Shown here: in pieces, positions 43,600-55,489 of the stretch
How positions within the stretch are numbered: the stretch's first letter is position 1
How the letters are laid out: every line of letters begins with the position of its first letter
NCBI GenBank assembly: GCA_002633005.1
Contig: NMRA01000598.1
Location: forward strand, 192,198 to 256,197
DNA: 64,000 nt
DNA from: Phoronis australis
Lineage: Eukaryota; Phoronida; Phoronidae
Direction of reading: 5' to 3'
Translations under genes and position numbers: made by a program
Notes under the pieces: generated by a model
What the model was told of the DNA's origin: nothing
The model's input: only the letters and a program-made list of their open reading frames with translations
Databases searched by the model: none

Positions 43600-46290
43600 T
43601 TTCACTGTTACGGATTGATGTATTTGAATGTACCATAGCCTACAGAGTTCAGTAGGCCAATTTACCATGGTCGATGGCGGGAGATTGGGTCTATTTGGTC
43701 ATAAATTTGAATCATTCTTCCGTGAACTACAGACAGGAAAACATAGCTGTGTTGTACTTTTAGATTTGCGATTTTTTCACTTTTAACACACAAAGCACTG
43801 GTTATTCCAGCCAGTGGCTCGGAACTTGATCAGGCCCGTAGCGGCCGCAGGGACTGTACATCACACACTCAAAGCTAAACCTCCAGTCATGAAAAGACTA
43901 TAACAAAGAGCCAAAAAAATATTACGCAGGTAATAATTTTGGTGAATTAGCCACGAAACTGAAAATCTACATACTTGTTGGGGGTCTTGAACTTAGGTTC
44001 GCCTTCCACAGAACCATCAGGGCAAAAGTTGCACACTAACAATGATTTAAATAATGTATTTAGGCAATTCCATTTGTAATGGACGTACAATCAGAGAACA
44101 TTTTGATCAATTGCCAAAAATTTGTGCATCCTATGAAAATGAATAATACCCCAAATGAAAGGTATCATTAATAGCTTTCAAATCGTGTATCAACTTTTCT
44201 CCTATCCTTTTATGAGACTGAGAAAATTGCCTTTAAAGGGGTGTGACGGACGTACACAGAGAATTTCAAATTTGAAAAAAAAAATTAACATTAATTTTCT
44301 GTGAGTTGCATTTAGTTACATTATTTTGTTTTATATGGTGATTTAGTTCAATGTTTGCATAGTGCAAAACACTAAATTTTTTGATGATATCCTCGAAGAA
44401 ATTTTCATAGGATAGCTCGATGTGAGTTGAAAGTGTGTGCAGACAGACGTACGTGACAGACGTACACTCTGAATTTCTAGTAATAAATTGTTTTTTTGTG
44501 ACTAGGATATCACTTCGGAATGATTCAAACTTTTACAGTATTTAAGCTATATTGGTCTTTTGCTACTAATTCAATGTTATTTAATAAAAATGTACAAATT
44601 GATATTTTGCACAAAATCATCACTGGTAGGCCTATGCTGGGAATGTACTCTAGGATTTTAACTTTTCAATATATTTGATTAAAGATACAAAACACCACTC
44701 TAAAACCCTGACTTCTCTTCGAATATAGTAAGCAATGTAGATAAGAATGAGAGTGATAACCATTTTGAATTTGACAGCTATTGGTTGCCAGGAAAACTGT
44801 TTTTAAGGGTTTTAAGTAGAGCACTAATTTGAAAACAATAAACAAATGTGACTGTTAAAATATAAAATGTGAAATAAAGTTTTAAAACATTACCAATCAT
44901 TGTAATAAAAATGCATTGTAATCAATCATTTTTAATTCTACTTAGAACCTGCCTTAAGGTTGCACAAAGTTATTCCCTGGTCTATGTCGTTCGTGCTTCT
45001 GATAAACACCCATGCCAAAGATAATGTTTTCAAAGTATTAGTAACAGGACTTCAGTATCTTCTGGTAACAAAGTGTGAAGCCTGGTTTAGTTGACAGTAT
45101 TGACTCGTGGCATTTATATTTTGATTCAAAAACCGGTGCTGTCTTCCTGGGTGAAAACAAGACATTTTAAATTCAATGCATTTAGAATTATGATTTGGGA
45201 ATGTGCAGATCTAACTTATGAGATGCTGGTTTCTATTTAGTGATAAGTATGATTAGCTTTTCATCCAGGTCTTTAACTCATGCCTTCTTTTCAATTTTAC
45301 AGAGAGGAGTTTACTTAACTGATGTCACATCAGGGTTCACACAGGTACAAAAAAATTCTTGATCAACGATGGCATACTTTGAGATTCAGAGGATATTCCA
45401 GCAGATATTTATTCTTCTCGCAGTTGCATCTGTTCTTCCTATGATCTCCAACAATTTCTTCTTTCGTTTCTAAACATGGGTTTAATCTCTTTGAAGCTGA
45501 GCATAAAAAATTGGTCTTATTTCTTAAAAAGATTGCACAATCAAAAATATGTAAGATGAGACGGCGTAAACAATTGCTATGAAATCATTTCATACAAGCC
45601 ACCGATACACTGAAAAACACAAAAAGAGTGACTATACTCAGTGAGGATGTGACAAAAATGCTCAATAAAGAAGTTGACAGGTTGCTACCGCTTAAAAATG
45701 TCCAGTATTGGCTTTTTACCATAAAACATAGCATAGCAGGTCTGCAGAAATGACTCGTTGATTCCAGCGCAACAGTAACTTGATATATATAGTGAAATAC
45801 CCATAATTGGCTTATTTATGGCAATAACTAGAATCACACATGAAAATCGAGCTAATTTTTAGGGTCAAGTGACCCCCAAAATATGGCAATTTAGGCACAA
45901 AATTGAAACCTATAGGATAGTCAAACATGGATCTTGAAATTAGAGATACTGGGCTTTCAGACGAGACATGTTAGTATAGTCATAATTCTAATTATTTTGT
46001 ATTGGGGTGGACCTTTTCACAGAATTGCCCATTTGTACCAGAAAATCTGAATAAAGATTCCCCTAACATGTGACCATATCATCTAAAATCAGTTATTGTT
46101 TCACGACAGCTTTCAGTCAGAGAACGCTGAATTAGCATGCACTCGCACGGCCTTGGTGCCCGGTCGATAACCTTTATTGCATCTAAAGCCAGTAATGCAG
46201 TTGTTTATTCATTGCTGGCATCTCAAAACATTCGCACTCACGAATACCCCAAAGGCATTACAAATTGTGTCTAATGAGACTTTGTTTCAG
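43600..46290. other. No gene recognised
   Basis: A+T-rich. A motif of type GACGGACGTACAC followed by GAATTTC recurs three times (44086, 44246, 44453), perhaps an old dispersed repeat. No coding signal. Confidence 0.4.
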
Positions 46291-46293
46291 TTT

Positions 46294-46300
46294 TATATAA
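46294..46300 (+). promoter_or_regulatory. TATA box before the short frame at 46361
   Basis: TATATAA lies 61 bases upstream of the ATG at 46361, with initiation expected near 46325. Confidence 0.35.
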
Positions 46301-46360
46301 GCACTGGTTAGGGTGAGAATAATTCATTTTGAAACAGAACGCAGAATAATAAATGTCGAC

Positions 46361-46468
46361 ATGGCAACTCGCAATCCTGCCTTAGACGAGAGCTCATCCA
46401 GTGAAGACTTCACAGGTGGATCGTTAGGTTTCACAGGCTATCAGTTCGAACCGATTAAGAAATACTAA
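46361..46468 (+). CDS. Candidate small gene or first exon, Ser/Glu-rich N-terminus
   Basis: The 35-codon frame starts in a good context (GTCGACATGG) after a TATA box. It reads MATRNPALDESSSSEDF, then a GFTGYQFEP motif, and stops at TAA. An acidic serine stretch followed by YQFEP or YLFEP resembles the N-terminus of invertebrate proteins that carry a P2X7 cytoplasmic-like zinc domain, but that domain is not seen downstream. It may be a pseudogene start or an exon whose partner is missing. An ATG at 46353 in another frame overlaps it. Confidence 0.3.
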   Translation: MATRNPALDESSSSEDFTGGSLGFTGYQFEPIKKY

Positions 46469-46927
46469 AGAGAGGCACCGTGGACATGCACATGCAACAT
46501 AACGTATGGACTGTTCCTGAGTAAGTTACCATTTGACAGAAAAATCACTCTTCACGAAATGCCGGCCACATACACGGAGATTTTTTCACAGCCTGCGAGC
46601 CACTTCCTAAGCATTTCGGGCTCTCCAGGAAGTCTAAATAGGGATTGATTACTTAGTATGTCCCATTAGTGTCGGATTATCCAACTGAAAAGTCAACAGT
46701 AAAGCAAAATTTTAACACAAGTTACACAAGAGCAACGCAGAGCGTTGAAATGTGCCCACATAGAAATTCGTCACAGAACATCAAAGAAACAAAGGAAAAC
46801 AGAAAAAAATGAAATTGCCACTAGGAGGCACCGTGGTCATTGGATCCACCTGCAAGTCGTCATTGTCGGTTGTTAGCTTCATATAAATACACTTACAAAA
46901 TTTAATAAAGATACTGCAGTGGGTTTA

Positions 46928-49020
46928 CAGGGCTCAACATTAACTTTTTAACACTTCGGGCAAGTAGTTGAAATTTTTACTTTCCCGAACAACGAATTCA
47001 CTTGCCCCATTAGTACAATCCCAAATAGCACCGTGCATGTGCACACCTAGGAAATGTGTTACCGTAGGGCTGCCTGTGCTGAGCCTCCTCTTGTGTTGTG
47101 CACGCTATATACATGAGTTGCTATTTTTTAACGATTCATCTTACAGAACATTTATTTATAAGGTGTGTCAAAACACTAGAGAGACAAATTAGAAGAGTAA
47201 CTATGGTATCTGAACCATTGTCACACGTTCACAGGCGCCGAAGTGAGCTAGGGCATGAACTCTAGACACTTCTGTGTATTCAGTGGCAGATCTACGATTT
47301 CAGTAAGGGGGGGGTTAGGATTCGAGAGAATCCGAGGCGCATAGCGCCGAGGAGAAGGAAGGTCGTGAGAGGGTTTCCCTCCTCCCGTGTAAGATTTTTT
47401 GGGATTTTTAGTAGCTAATTTCGTTTTTCTGGCGATTTTTTTTCCAGTTTTTATTTTTGATCCTTTCCCGAGGGGGGGTTTAAACCCCCTGAACCCCCCC
47501 CCCTGTAGATCCGCCTCTGGATTCATTAGTTTATACGCCCTCATGCATTAAACTAGCCAGCCAGCTAGCTGTATGAAGACTGTTGTCAAAATACAGCTAG
47601 GTCCCACTGCGTGTATTTCTTCCGTAGTCAGCGAAATTGCACACAGCCAAGGTAGTTCTGCTCGTCACCGCGCCATGAAGCTTGTATCCACATGTAAAGC
47701 TAAAGACCGGACGGTGTGCATGCAAAATCTGGGAGTCAACCGACACTCACCTTGCCCGTTACAGCCGTTTAAGTGAAAAACAATGTAGTAAACTTCATTT
47801 TCTTGCGTAACTCTCTGCCTTTTCTAACAATGAAAAGTATTTCAGTACGCTCGTGTCACACGCACGCGCCATTTCCTAAATTTTTGAGACATCTCTCAGG
47901 AGACAATGATAGCTTGGAAGCAACAAAATTTCTTCTGAAATTTGATTTTTCGGTACCAAAATTCTAAAAACTTTTAATGAGGTGAAGCCAGTTCTGATAA
48001 TTAAATTTGTTGTGACGTGTACGCAACCTCGTGAAAGAACAACAGTTGATTGAAGAATCGGCGAAAAAAGAAACTGGCAACGCAAAATTTCATAGCGCCG
48101 AAAGCAGTCGCTAAAGATCGCTCTACAACTTTAGCAGCAGAAGTAAATTAAAATCAAATTTTAACATATAATAATGCCACATATACTTTTATTTTCAATA
48201 AATAATAACATTTTTGAAAAATACATAGACCGCGAAAAAGTCACCCTTCAGACTTCAGAGCGGCAATCCCTAAGACCGTATTCTCTTCTTTCGGGAATCG
48301 CCACCGGGAGCCGGGAATTCATAAGAATGTCCTTTAGAATTCCCCTTGAATAAATACCAGGCCATTTAAACTGCTGTGTAGTGTAGAAAATATGTCGTCA
48401 ATCATTCACTTTTTAGCTTTTGCGCTTATCTGTATGACTTACATCCGCTGACGAACGCGGTGCTTCCAGTTGTCATGGCCGGGTAAATGCCGGCAAAAAT
48501 CAAACGTCAACCCTTGTTCACTGTCTCGCAGGCCAGAAAACCTAATTTCCCATGACGGAACCCATCCCCGCACTCTTTTCGTTTCATATTATTGCTTTGA
48601 TTCTTCCTGAACTCGTTTTTAGCAACTAAACCAATGCCGTCCAGGCCATGTTTAGACGTTTTGCCAGAGTGCAGACGATCAGTAGTATCACGTGACAACT
48701 TATTCAGAAACTGCAGGGCACGTTCAGAGAATCGAAAGGATTTGACCGCGAGCGTCATCTGTGCAAGCTGCATCACACTCGTTCTATTTTCCTTTCGGTG
48801 CTCATTCGAAGACGAAAGTTTTTTCGACGGCTTTTAGGAGCTTGTGTCCGGGTTCGTTACTTTGGAGCAAATGTCGAGCAGACAATCTTAGTCGGATCTA
48901 CTTGCCTATGCGGCTAGCTTTTTAACTTGCCCATCGGGCAAGTACTTTTCAAATTCCACTTGCCCGACGCAAAATCTACATGTACATGGGCAATCAGGCA
49001 ACCGTTAGTGTTGAGCCCTG
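46928..49020 (+). mobile_element. hAT-like DNA transposon, non-autonomous, 2.1 kb
   Basis: Terminal inverted repeats CAGGGCTCAACATTAAC and GTTAGTGTTGAGCCCTG bound the element, and GTTTA flanks it on both sides (46923-46927, 49021-49025). The uninterrupted form of the site appears in the related copies of the composite repeat. CAGGG-type ends suit hAT; a 5-bp rather than 8-bp duplication fits only some hAT groups. Subterminal CTTGCCC/GGGCAAG motifs lie near both ends. No transposase frame is recognisable; a 239-bp MITE is nested at 47281. Its interior has an inverted relative at 50610-51941. Confidence 0.8.
47281..47519 (+). mobile_element. MITE with CAGTGGCAGATCTACG ends
   Basis: The left end CAGTGGCAGATCTACG and the right end CTGTAGATCCGCCTCTG are inverted copies. 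G- and C-rich runs flank a conserved centre (GAATCCGAGGCGCATAGCGCCGAG; CCCTCCTCCCGTG). Two relatives lie at 60939 and 63315. It is nested in the hAT-like element. A clean target duplication is not visible for this copy. Confidence 0.8.
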
Positions 49021-50399
49021 GTTTAGGAGATAGAACTATAGGCACACAACAAAACAAAACTACCACTAGTAGATGCCACAGTAGTAAGTCGCCATCATCA
49101 AACGTCCTCTTCACACTGAGAATATATACGCCAATTTTCAAAACAATCCTTAAAATGATATGGTTGATACAGGGGTAGACACCAAAAACAAGATTTGAAA
49201 ACAGAAAAAATGGCCACTAGGTGGCGCAAAATACCTCGATTCCATCCAAAAACAGCAAAATAGCATCATCTCACCAATAGATGACTATACTGAAAATTTT
49301 ATGAAAATCTCTAGAGGACCTTTGAAAACACAGAGCTAAAGGTAAAAACTAAAATTGCCACTAGGGTGCACACCAGTAGTCAGATCTTTCAGAAAGTAGT
49401 CATCCTCCGTAGTCAAAATCATATAAATACACTTGGTAAAGATCCTGCAAACAGTTTAGGAGATACAGCCATGAGTGAAAAAACTAAACTGCCACTAGGA
49501 GGCACCCCAGTAGACGAAGTCGTCAGAAAATCATCGTCAGCCGTCCACTTTATAGCAAAAACATACATGCCAATTTTCACAACAGTCCTGAAAATGGTTT
49601 GGTTGATAGATGAGTGGACGCCAAAAAACAGACTTGAAAACATTAAAAATGACCACTAAACAAGATCGAATTCATCTGAAAACGGAGTGATAGCGTCACC
49701 TCATTAACAGATGTCAGTATGCCAATTTTATGAACATACATTGAGGACCTTTGAAGATGCAGAGGTAAACGTAAAAAACAAAATTGTCACTAGGTGGTAC
49801 ACCAGTAGTCAGATCTGTACATAAGTCATCGTCTTCAGTTGTTAACATCATTATTAAATTTCGTAAAGATCCTGTGAACGGTCACAGGCGAAAGAAAACA
49901 AAACTGCCACTAGGAGGTGCCACAGTAGTCAAAGTCGTCGGAAAGTCATCGACGGACGTCAACTTCATAGTAGGAACATACATGCCAATTTCCACAGTCA
50001 TCCTTTGAGCAGTTTGGCTGATAGAGGGGTGGACGAAAACAGTAAAAATGGCCACTAGGTGGCGAAACTACGTTGAATCCATCCAAAAATGAGAGGATCG
50101 CGTCATCTCACCAATAGGTGCCTACATACCAAATTTCATTAAAATCCGTTAAGGTCATTTGAAGATACAGGTAAGCGTAAAAAACTAAAATTGCTACCAG
50201 GTGGCACACCGGTTGTCGGAGGTGTCCAAAATTTGGCTCATACCATCCCATCCACCGAAGGAACACATTTGCAAAATTTCATGAACATATGTCCAGTGGT
50301 TTTGGAGATAGAGTGGACGCCGGCCGGCCGGCCGGACAGACATGACGGCATAATGCATCCACATATAAATATGTGGGCGCATAAAAATGATATTAAAAC

Positions 50400-50609
50400 A
50401 AGATTTCAGTCAGGAGACAAGATGGACAGTCTCCCTCTGAGTAGTCTTGGTACAAAGATGTATACTAAATATACAGCTTTGCACCAATGTGGGTAAAAAA
50501 GAGACCAAGAGATGTTATGAAACAATAGTAGCTTCATTAAAAACTACACACTTACTAGTATTTGAGCAAATAAAATTATTTTTTGGTTTTGGAAAAATTG
50601 GCAGTATAC
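50400..50609. other. No gene recognised
   Basis: Short A+T-rich spacer between composite repeat C and the inverted hAT-interior copy. Confidence 0.4.
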
Positions 50610-51018
50610 TGTTATTCTGCTGCTAAAGTTGTGGAGCAAGCTTCTGCGTCGGCTTTCGGTGTCATGAAATATTGCATCACCTATTGGCCAGTTTCTTTTT
50701 TCGCAGATTCTTCAATCAACTGTTGTTCTTTCACGAGGTTGCGTACACTTCACAACAAATTATCGAAACTGGTTTCACTTCATTATAAGTTTCTAGAACT
50801 TAAATACCCAAAAAACAAATTTCAGAAGAAATTTTGCTGCTGCCAAGCTATCATCATCTCCCGAGAGAGGTCACAAAAATTTAGGAAATGAAGTGAGCGC
50901 GTGCCACGAGCGTATTGTTTTCAAAACGACGACATAACTTTTCTTTGTTAGAAAAGGCAGAGGATTATGCAAGAAAATGATGTCTATTAGATTCTTTTCC
51001 ACTTAAATGGCTCTAACC

Positions 51019-51280
51019 CAGTGTTCTCCCCGACCACTTTTAACATGTCGCAGCGTCCTGTTTGGCCGAGCGCGCGTCCTGTTTAAATGTCCCGCGTCCT
51101 GTTTAAAAATCCAGCGTCCTGTTTAAAAATCCCGCGACCAGTTTAAAAATATAGGGACTACTTTGTAAAAAAGGCATCGTCGTCGTTAATAAGTTCTTCA
51201 CTGGTTCAAATTATGCTTGACAGCAACTGGCCATAGCCCATTGAAACTGAATAAAGGCTAAGCCTAAGGAAGAACACTGC
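51019..51280. mobile_element. hAT MITE with exact 8-bp target duplication
   Basis: The left end CAGTGTTCTCCCC and the right end GGAAGAACACTG(C) are inverted copies. CTCTAACC flanks both sides (51011-51018 and 51281-51288), an 8-bp duplication as expected for hAT. Near the left end GCGTCCTGTTTAAAAATCC-like units are repeated about five times (51053-51150), resembling the subterminal repeats bound by hAT transposases. Confidence 0.85.
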
Positions 51281-51287
51281 CTCTAAC

Positions 51288-51730
51288 CACAGGCATCCTC
51301 AGCTTCTAATCGTCCGCAATACACTATATAATACAACAAGGTATGACACTCCGGACTAGAAATTCCACGGGTGCTTCACTTCAGCTGTCCATAACAAACA
51401 TAGAACTCAATAAATTTACACAAAACAGAAGTTCCACAAACCATGAGGAATTATTCTTTCTCTAAATACCAATTTATGGTGTCCAGCTCCACTGAGTTCG
51501 CAAGAAATTCGCGGTTAAAGCACAAAAATCTTCCCAAAAAGCTTGTCTGGTGCAACTCCCGTGTCCCACTGCACTGGTCACGTGAAGAGCGCGGAACTAA
51601 TCGATGAGTTACGGATGAACAGCGATTGTTGAGTTATCGATACCGTGACTTTCCGTGGTGAATAAGTTTCATACCTTGTAGTATTATATATAATGGGGAC
51701 GATCAGAAGCTAGGCTTGGGGACGCCTGTG
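51288..51730. mobile_element. Foldback element F with 4-bp TAAC duplication
   Basis: The left terminus CACAGGCATCCTCAGCTTCT and the right terminus AGCTAGGCTTGGGGACGCCTGTG are inverted copies. Similarity runs about 85 bases inward (CAACAAGGTATGA). TAAC flanks both sides (51284-51287, 51731-51734) and occurs once at the uninterrupted site near 47766 (minus strand). A relative of the left part lies at 43300-43596. Non-coding. Confidence 0.75.
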
Positions 51731-51941
51731 TAACAGGCAAGGTGAGTGCCGTTTGATTCCGATTTTGCATGCACAACGACCGGTCTTTAGCTCTACATAT
51801 TGATACATATTTCACAGCAAGGTGACGAGCAGAGCTACCCTGGCTGCGTGCAATTTCGGGGTCTTTAGAAGAAAAACATACAGTGGTACCTAGGCTCCTA
51901 GCTATATTTTGACGACAGTCATACTACAGCTAGCTGGCTGG

Positions 51942-52840
51942 TAGGCAATGACCATCGCCTCTGTTGGCCCGAAGCAGAGGCGATGTAGAGGCTATAGGCG
52001 CTCTGTACGCCGGAAGCTTTTCGGCGAATTATGCCTCGCACCGACTAAACCATCAAAGTCACGTTGTTACAAATACCTTTTGCGCATAGAGGAACACCTT
52101 AGGAGGTTGTCGATGTGTTTAATTCTTCCAACTCGAACAAATACTCCCGTTATGAAACTTTTTCTTCGAGCAGTCCCTATTTCAGTTCCCAAAATCGTGA
52201 ACTCAACTTTTTTATACTGCGCACGCTCCAATTCATGACCTCAATCTTTAAATAGGCCAAAGGTGAGCCATTGCGGTCTTGGCAGTCAAATGTTCGTTTC
52301 CAAAATGCCACCACTTATACTTGTCTTTAATTGGCGTTACTTGAAACTGATTGTATTTCAATGAATCATTGTTTGTATTTGATAAAAACAAATGCTGTTG
52401 ATATGACATTTAATAGTCTTTTTGCACATATTTGACATTTTAATGTTTAACAACACGGCAAATGCACGGCTGGTTCCCGGCAGCACGTACGCGAAGGGCG
52501 GGAACTTCAGCTTTCAAAGTTCGCCGGTAGGTCCGCAACTTCTGACCTTCGGCCTGGTTAAAAAAATGAAAAAGTTGAGTTCACGATTTTGGGAACTGAA
52601 ATAGGGACTGCTCGAAGAAAAAGTTTCATAACGGGAGTATTTGTTCGAGTTGGAAGGAATTAAACACATCGACAACCTCCTAAGGTGTTCCTCTATGCGC
52701 AAAAGGTATTTGTAACAACGTGACTTTGATGGTTTAGTCGGTGCGAGGCATAATTCGCCGAAAAGCTTCCGGCGTACAGAGCGCCTATAGCCTCTACATC
52801 GCCTCTGCTTCGGGCCAACAGAGGCGATGGTCATTGCCTA
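51942..52840. mobile_element. Long-TIR (Mutator-like) element, 899 bp, 9-bp TSD
   Basis: Inverted repeats of about 272 bases (51942-52213 and 52569-52840) start TAGGCAATGACC and differ by a single inserted base. Weaker similarity continues inward. The central spacer is about 355 bases. GCTGGCTGG flanks the element on both sides (51933-51941, 52841-52849) and occurs once at the matching uninterrupted site (47557-47565, minus strand). Each arm contains a perfect 11-bp stem, CATCGCCTCTG with CAGAGGCGATG. Long TIRs with a 9-bp duplication suggest a non-autonomous Mutator-like element. Mirror-image open frames in the arms are not genes. Confidence 0.85.
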
Positions 52841-52849
52841 GCTGGCTGG

Positions 52850-55480
52850 CTACCCTCTAAGCCTAAGGCTCTAAGGCCCGGTCTGAGTCTGAGTTGCCTC
52901 TTCTCGAGGTAGCAGTGGATACTGACCGTATAGCACCCAATACGTAAAATGCCACAGCAGAGTTGAAGATTCTCACACAATTTTGCCATTAGATCATGCC
53001 AAACACTGTTTCATCGGCTAACATTGCCACAGAGACACAAGGGACACAGGCCACCGCTCACTGGTTTGAAACGGGTACTCGGAAGTAAACAAATCCCTGT
53101 TCCGACAAACATACAATTTCGACGATCTATTTTAAAAATGCACAGGCACCGTGCTCCTAGCGGCTAATTTATGAACTACCAGAGACTTCGCCAGTCAAAG
53201 AGATGCGAGGAACCAAGGTGCGGGGCGTGTAGGGCTGCGAACACAGGGAGAAGTCAACAAAAATAATATCATACAGTAGGATACCACAATAGAGATAAAT
53301 ATCACCAGTCATCACGCGGCGACCGACTTAGCTCACTGAGTCCAATGACGCTCCGTTCGATACACGTACATGTAGCCCGGCATGGTAGGCCTGGCTTTTA
53401 GTCGTCGACAAGCCGCCGGGCCGTGGGTCGGTGTCGGCCGCGGTCTCAGTGCCTATGGTAGTACTCGTAGCTGGTCAGCTGGTCAGCTGGCTGGTGAGAC
53501 ACTGCGTACGCTTGGGATGCCCACAGGCAATATAATTCCATAACTCCTAGAGCTAAGCTACCGAAGTGTCGATGTAGCGTACACTACTGAAAACAGTCAC
53601 ACGCACATTAGATGTCTTTCTTGTTGTTGTTGTTGTTGACCCTGCGGTTTACACGCGTGTAATAATAATACCGTAACATTGGCTCATAAAACTTTATTTA
53701 TGATATGATACGAGTAATAATACGATTTTCAATACGGTGAACGATTTACGATTCACGATACGATACGATGCGATTCGATACGATATGATACAATACGGTT
53801 AAACCTGAAACAATTAATAAAGATAATGCAATATCAAATACAAATTGAATTACCAAATACATGTACATCATACTAAAATACAGAAAATTGCATATCTAAC
53901 AATATTATATCAACTCACAATTTGGTATTTATTTACTTAAACATCATTCAACAAAGAATGGACTCACCGGAGACAGCCCAAGAGTTGTTATCTCTGCGGC
54001 GAAAGATGTTAAAGTTGAGTCTCCGATGAGTTGCCAGCAGTCACTGGTACGGTGCGCGGCTTTAGACGCTCTTCGGCTGGGTTAAAGATCTTTTATAGGC
54101 CTAACTATCCCTAATTCCCGTACCAAGATGAATTTCATGGTTTTGAACTATCTCGCCCACCACAATAGTCAGCAGAATCTTGTAGTTACAACAATTTCTA
54201 TTACGACACTTTCTATGAGTTAAACAAATAATCAAAGAACTGAGAATAGTTGTTTCTAAAGTCAAAGTTTATAGTAAAACATCAAGAAACAAAGTTGTCT
54301 CTTACCAACGCTGGGTATCTGTGATATTTTTGAAGCAAGCAGCAGCCTCTCTCCAAGCAATATGAATTCTAGAGTAGCTAACAGAATATTTATACTGAAC
54401 ACAAGAAAGGTGGGCGAGATAGTTCAAAACCATGGAAACCCACAAACTTCCTCCAAAATGCTACATCTAGTTCCAAAACAATTCTCTGAACAAGGTCGCT
54501 GGTTCCAAAACAATTCTGTGAATCAATCTGCTGGACTTCAGCAATGAACCCAAGTCATTACCAATTATTGTGCAGGACAATCAAGAGTTGAGTAATTCCG
54601 ATGGACAAATAAAAGATTATTGTTGTTGTCGGAAATGCCTCATCCCAAAGCTAACAGATTTTCAAAGACTTACACAACTTGCAAAACAAGGCACAATTGT
54701 TATTATAAACATCCCACAACTGGTAACAGACAAGTGGTGAATCACTTCCCATGAACTCCTAGGAGGTTCCAAATTTTGGTAAACAACCAATATGTTTAAT
54801 TAATTATACACCAGTCACTAAAATTGCATAAGATTGCTTTTAATTAGACTAACTATCTACAGCATCAAAAAATGTCACTAACATCCCGGCCCCGATGAGG
54901 CGAACAGCTCGGGTTACGTTCCCATATAAAAGCTGTTTTCAGAAAGCCATATTAGCTACTAGTAGGGGTTTCCAATGAGGGCAATGGCCAAGTTTTAGTC
55001 TTTGAATAGCTTGTTTTCTTATGCATGACTGCCTTGGACTTGATTTCTGTCTTTGTTTTAAGTGTTTGAATATTCAAATGGAAACTTTGTCTTCATTCCA
55101 GGTTGCAATATACGGATGAATTTCGCATGACCTATCATCGACCTATACATCTTATTCAATTAATACAACTAATTTTGACGAAGTACTGCATTATTGGTAT
55201 GATCTGATAGTGTTGTAATTTTAAATAAAAATGCAATTTTTGCAATCCAGATTTTTGGGCTGCACTTAATTTACTTAAAATCTGAATTATTACACTCCTT
55301 GTTAACAGTTAAAACTATTTTAAACTACTTGCAAAGGCAATGAGTAGAGCTGCTTGGCCACGCTATTGGTTTGTAGAGTAGACCCGATGACTTCTGCTGG
55401 TTAAGTGCTTGCTGAAGAAAATTGACACCCCAAATGTTTTGTGTGTGTGTGATTGAATTATTTTTGCTACATCCATGCAA
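52850..55480. other. No gene recognised; GTT tract, GATAC-rich stretch and a MITE-like inverted pair
   Basis: A (TTG)n tract lies at about 53618-53638 and a degenerate GATACGAT-rich stretch at 53700-53800. No domain-bearing frame. Confidence 0.45.
54133..54437. mobile_element. Possible MITE with ~28-bp inverted repeats
   Basis: TTCATGGTTTTGAACTATCTCGCCCACC on the left (54134-54161) is mirrored at 54410-54437 with one or two mismatches. Weaker pairing continues inward. Element ends and target duplication are not defined. Confidence 0.55.
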
Positions 55481-55489
55481 TGGGAGTAA

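Larger units (their letters stand above)
46726..50388 (+). repeat. Composite repeat copy C, split by a hAT-like insertion
   Basis: Left part 46726-46927, right part 49021-50388. It begins with the same GAGCAACGCAGAGCGTTGAA as copy A and ends in the same hairpin and CGCATAAAAA. CTCF-like cores lie at 46818, 49063, 49214 (TGGCCACTAGGTGGCGC, the best match), 49358, 49492, 49787, 49907, 50052 and 50194. Removing the insertion restores TGGGTTTAGGAGATA, as in copy A. Confidence 0.85.
50610..51941 (-). repeat. Inverted relative of the hAT-like element interior, with nested insertions
   Basis: In reverse complement this block follows 47547-48150 in order: the CCAGCCAGCTAGCTG start, GCTCTGCTCGTCACC, AAGCTAAAGACCGG, then CTCTGCCTTTTCTAAC, CTTTCACGAGGTTGCG and ACAACTTTAGCAGCAGAA. 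It is interrupted by the insertions at 51019-51280 and 51288-51730, and at its right edge by the 899-bp inverted-repeat element. Confidence 0.8.

Noticed and set aside
51948-52834. Two almost identical 96- and 106-codon frames on opposite strands
   Set aside because: They are mirror readings of the inverted-repeat arms of one element, without a recognisable domain.
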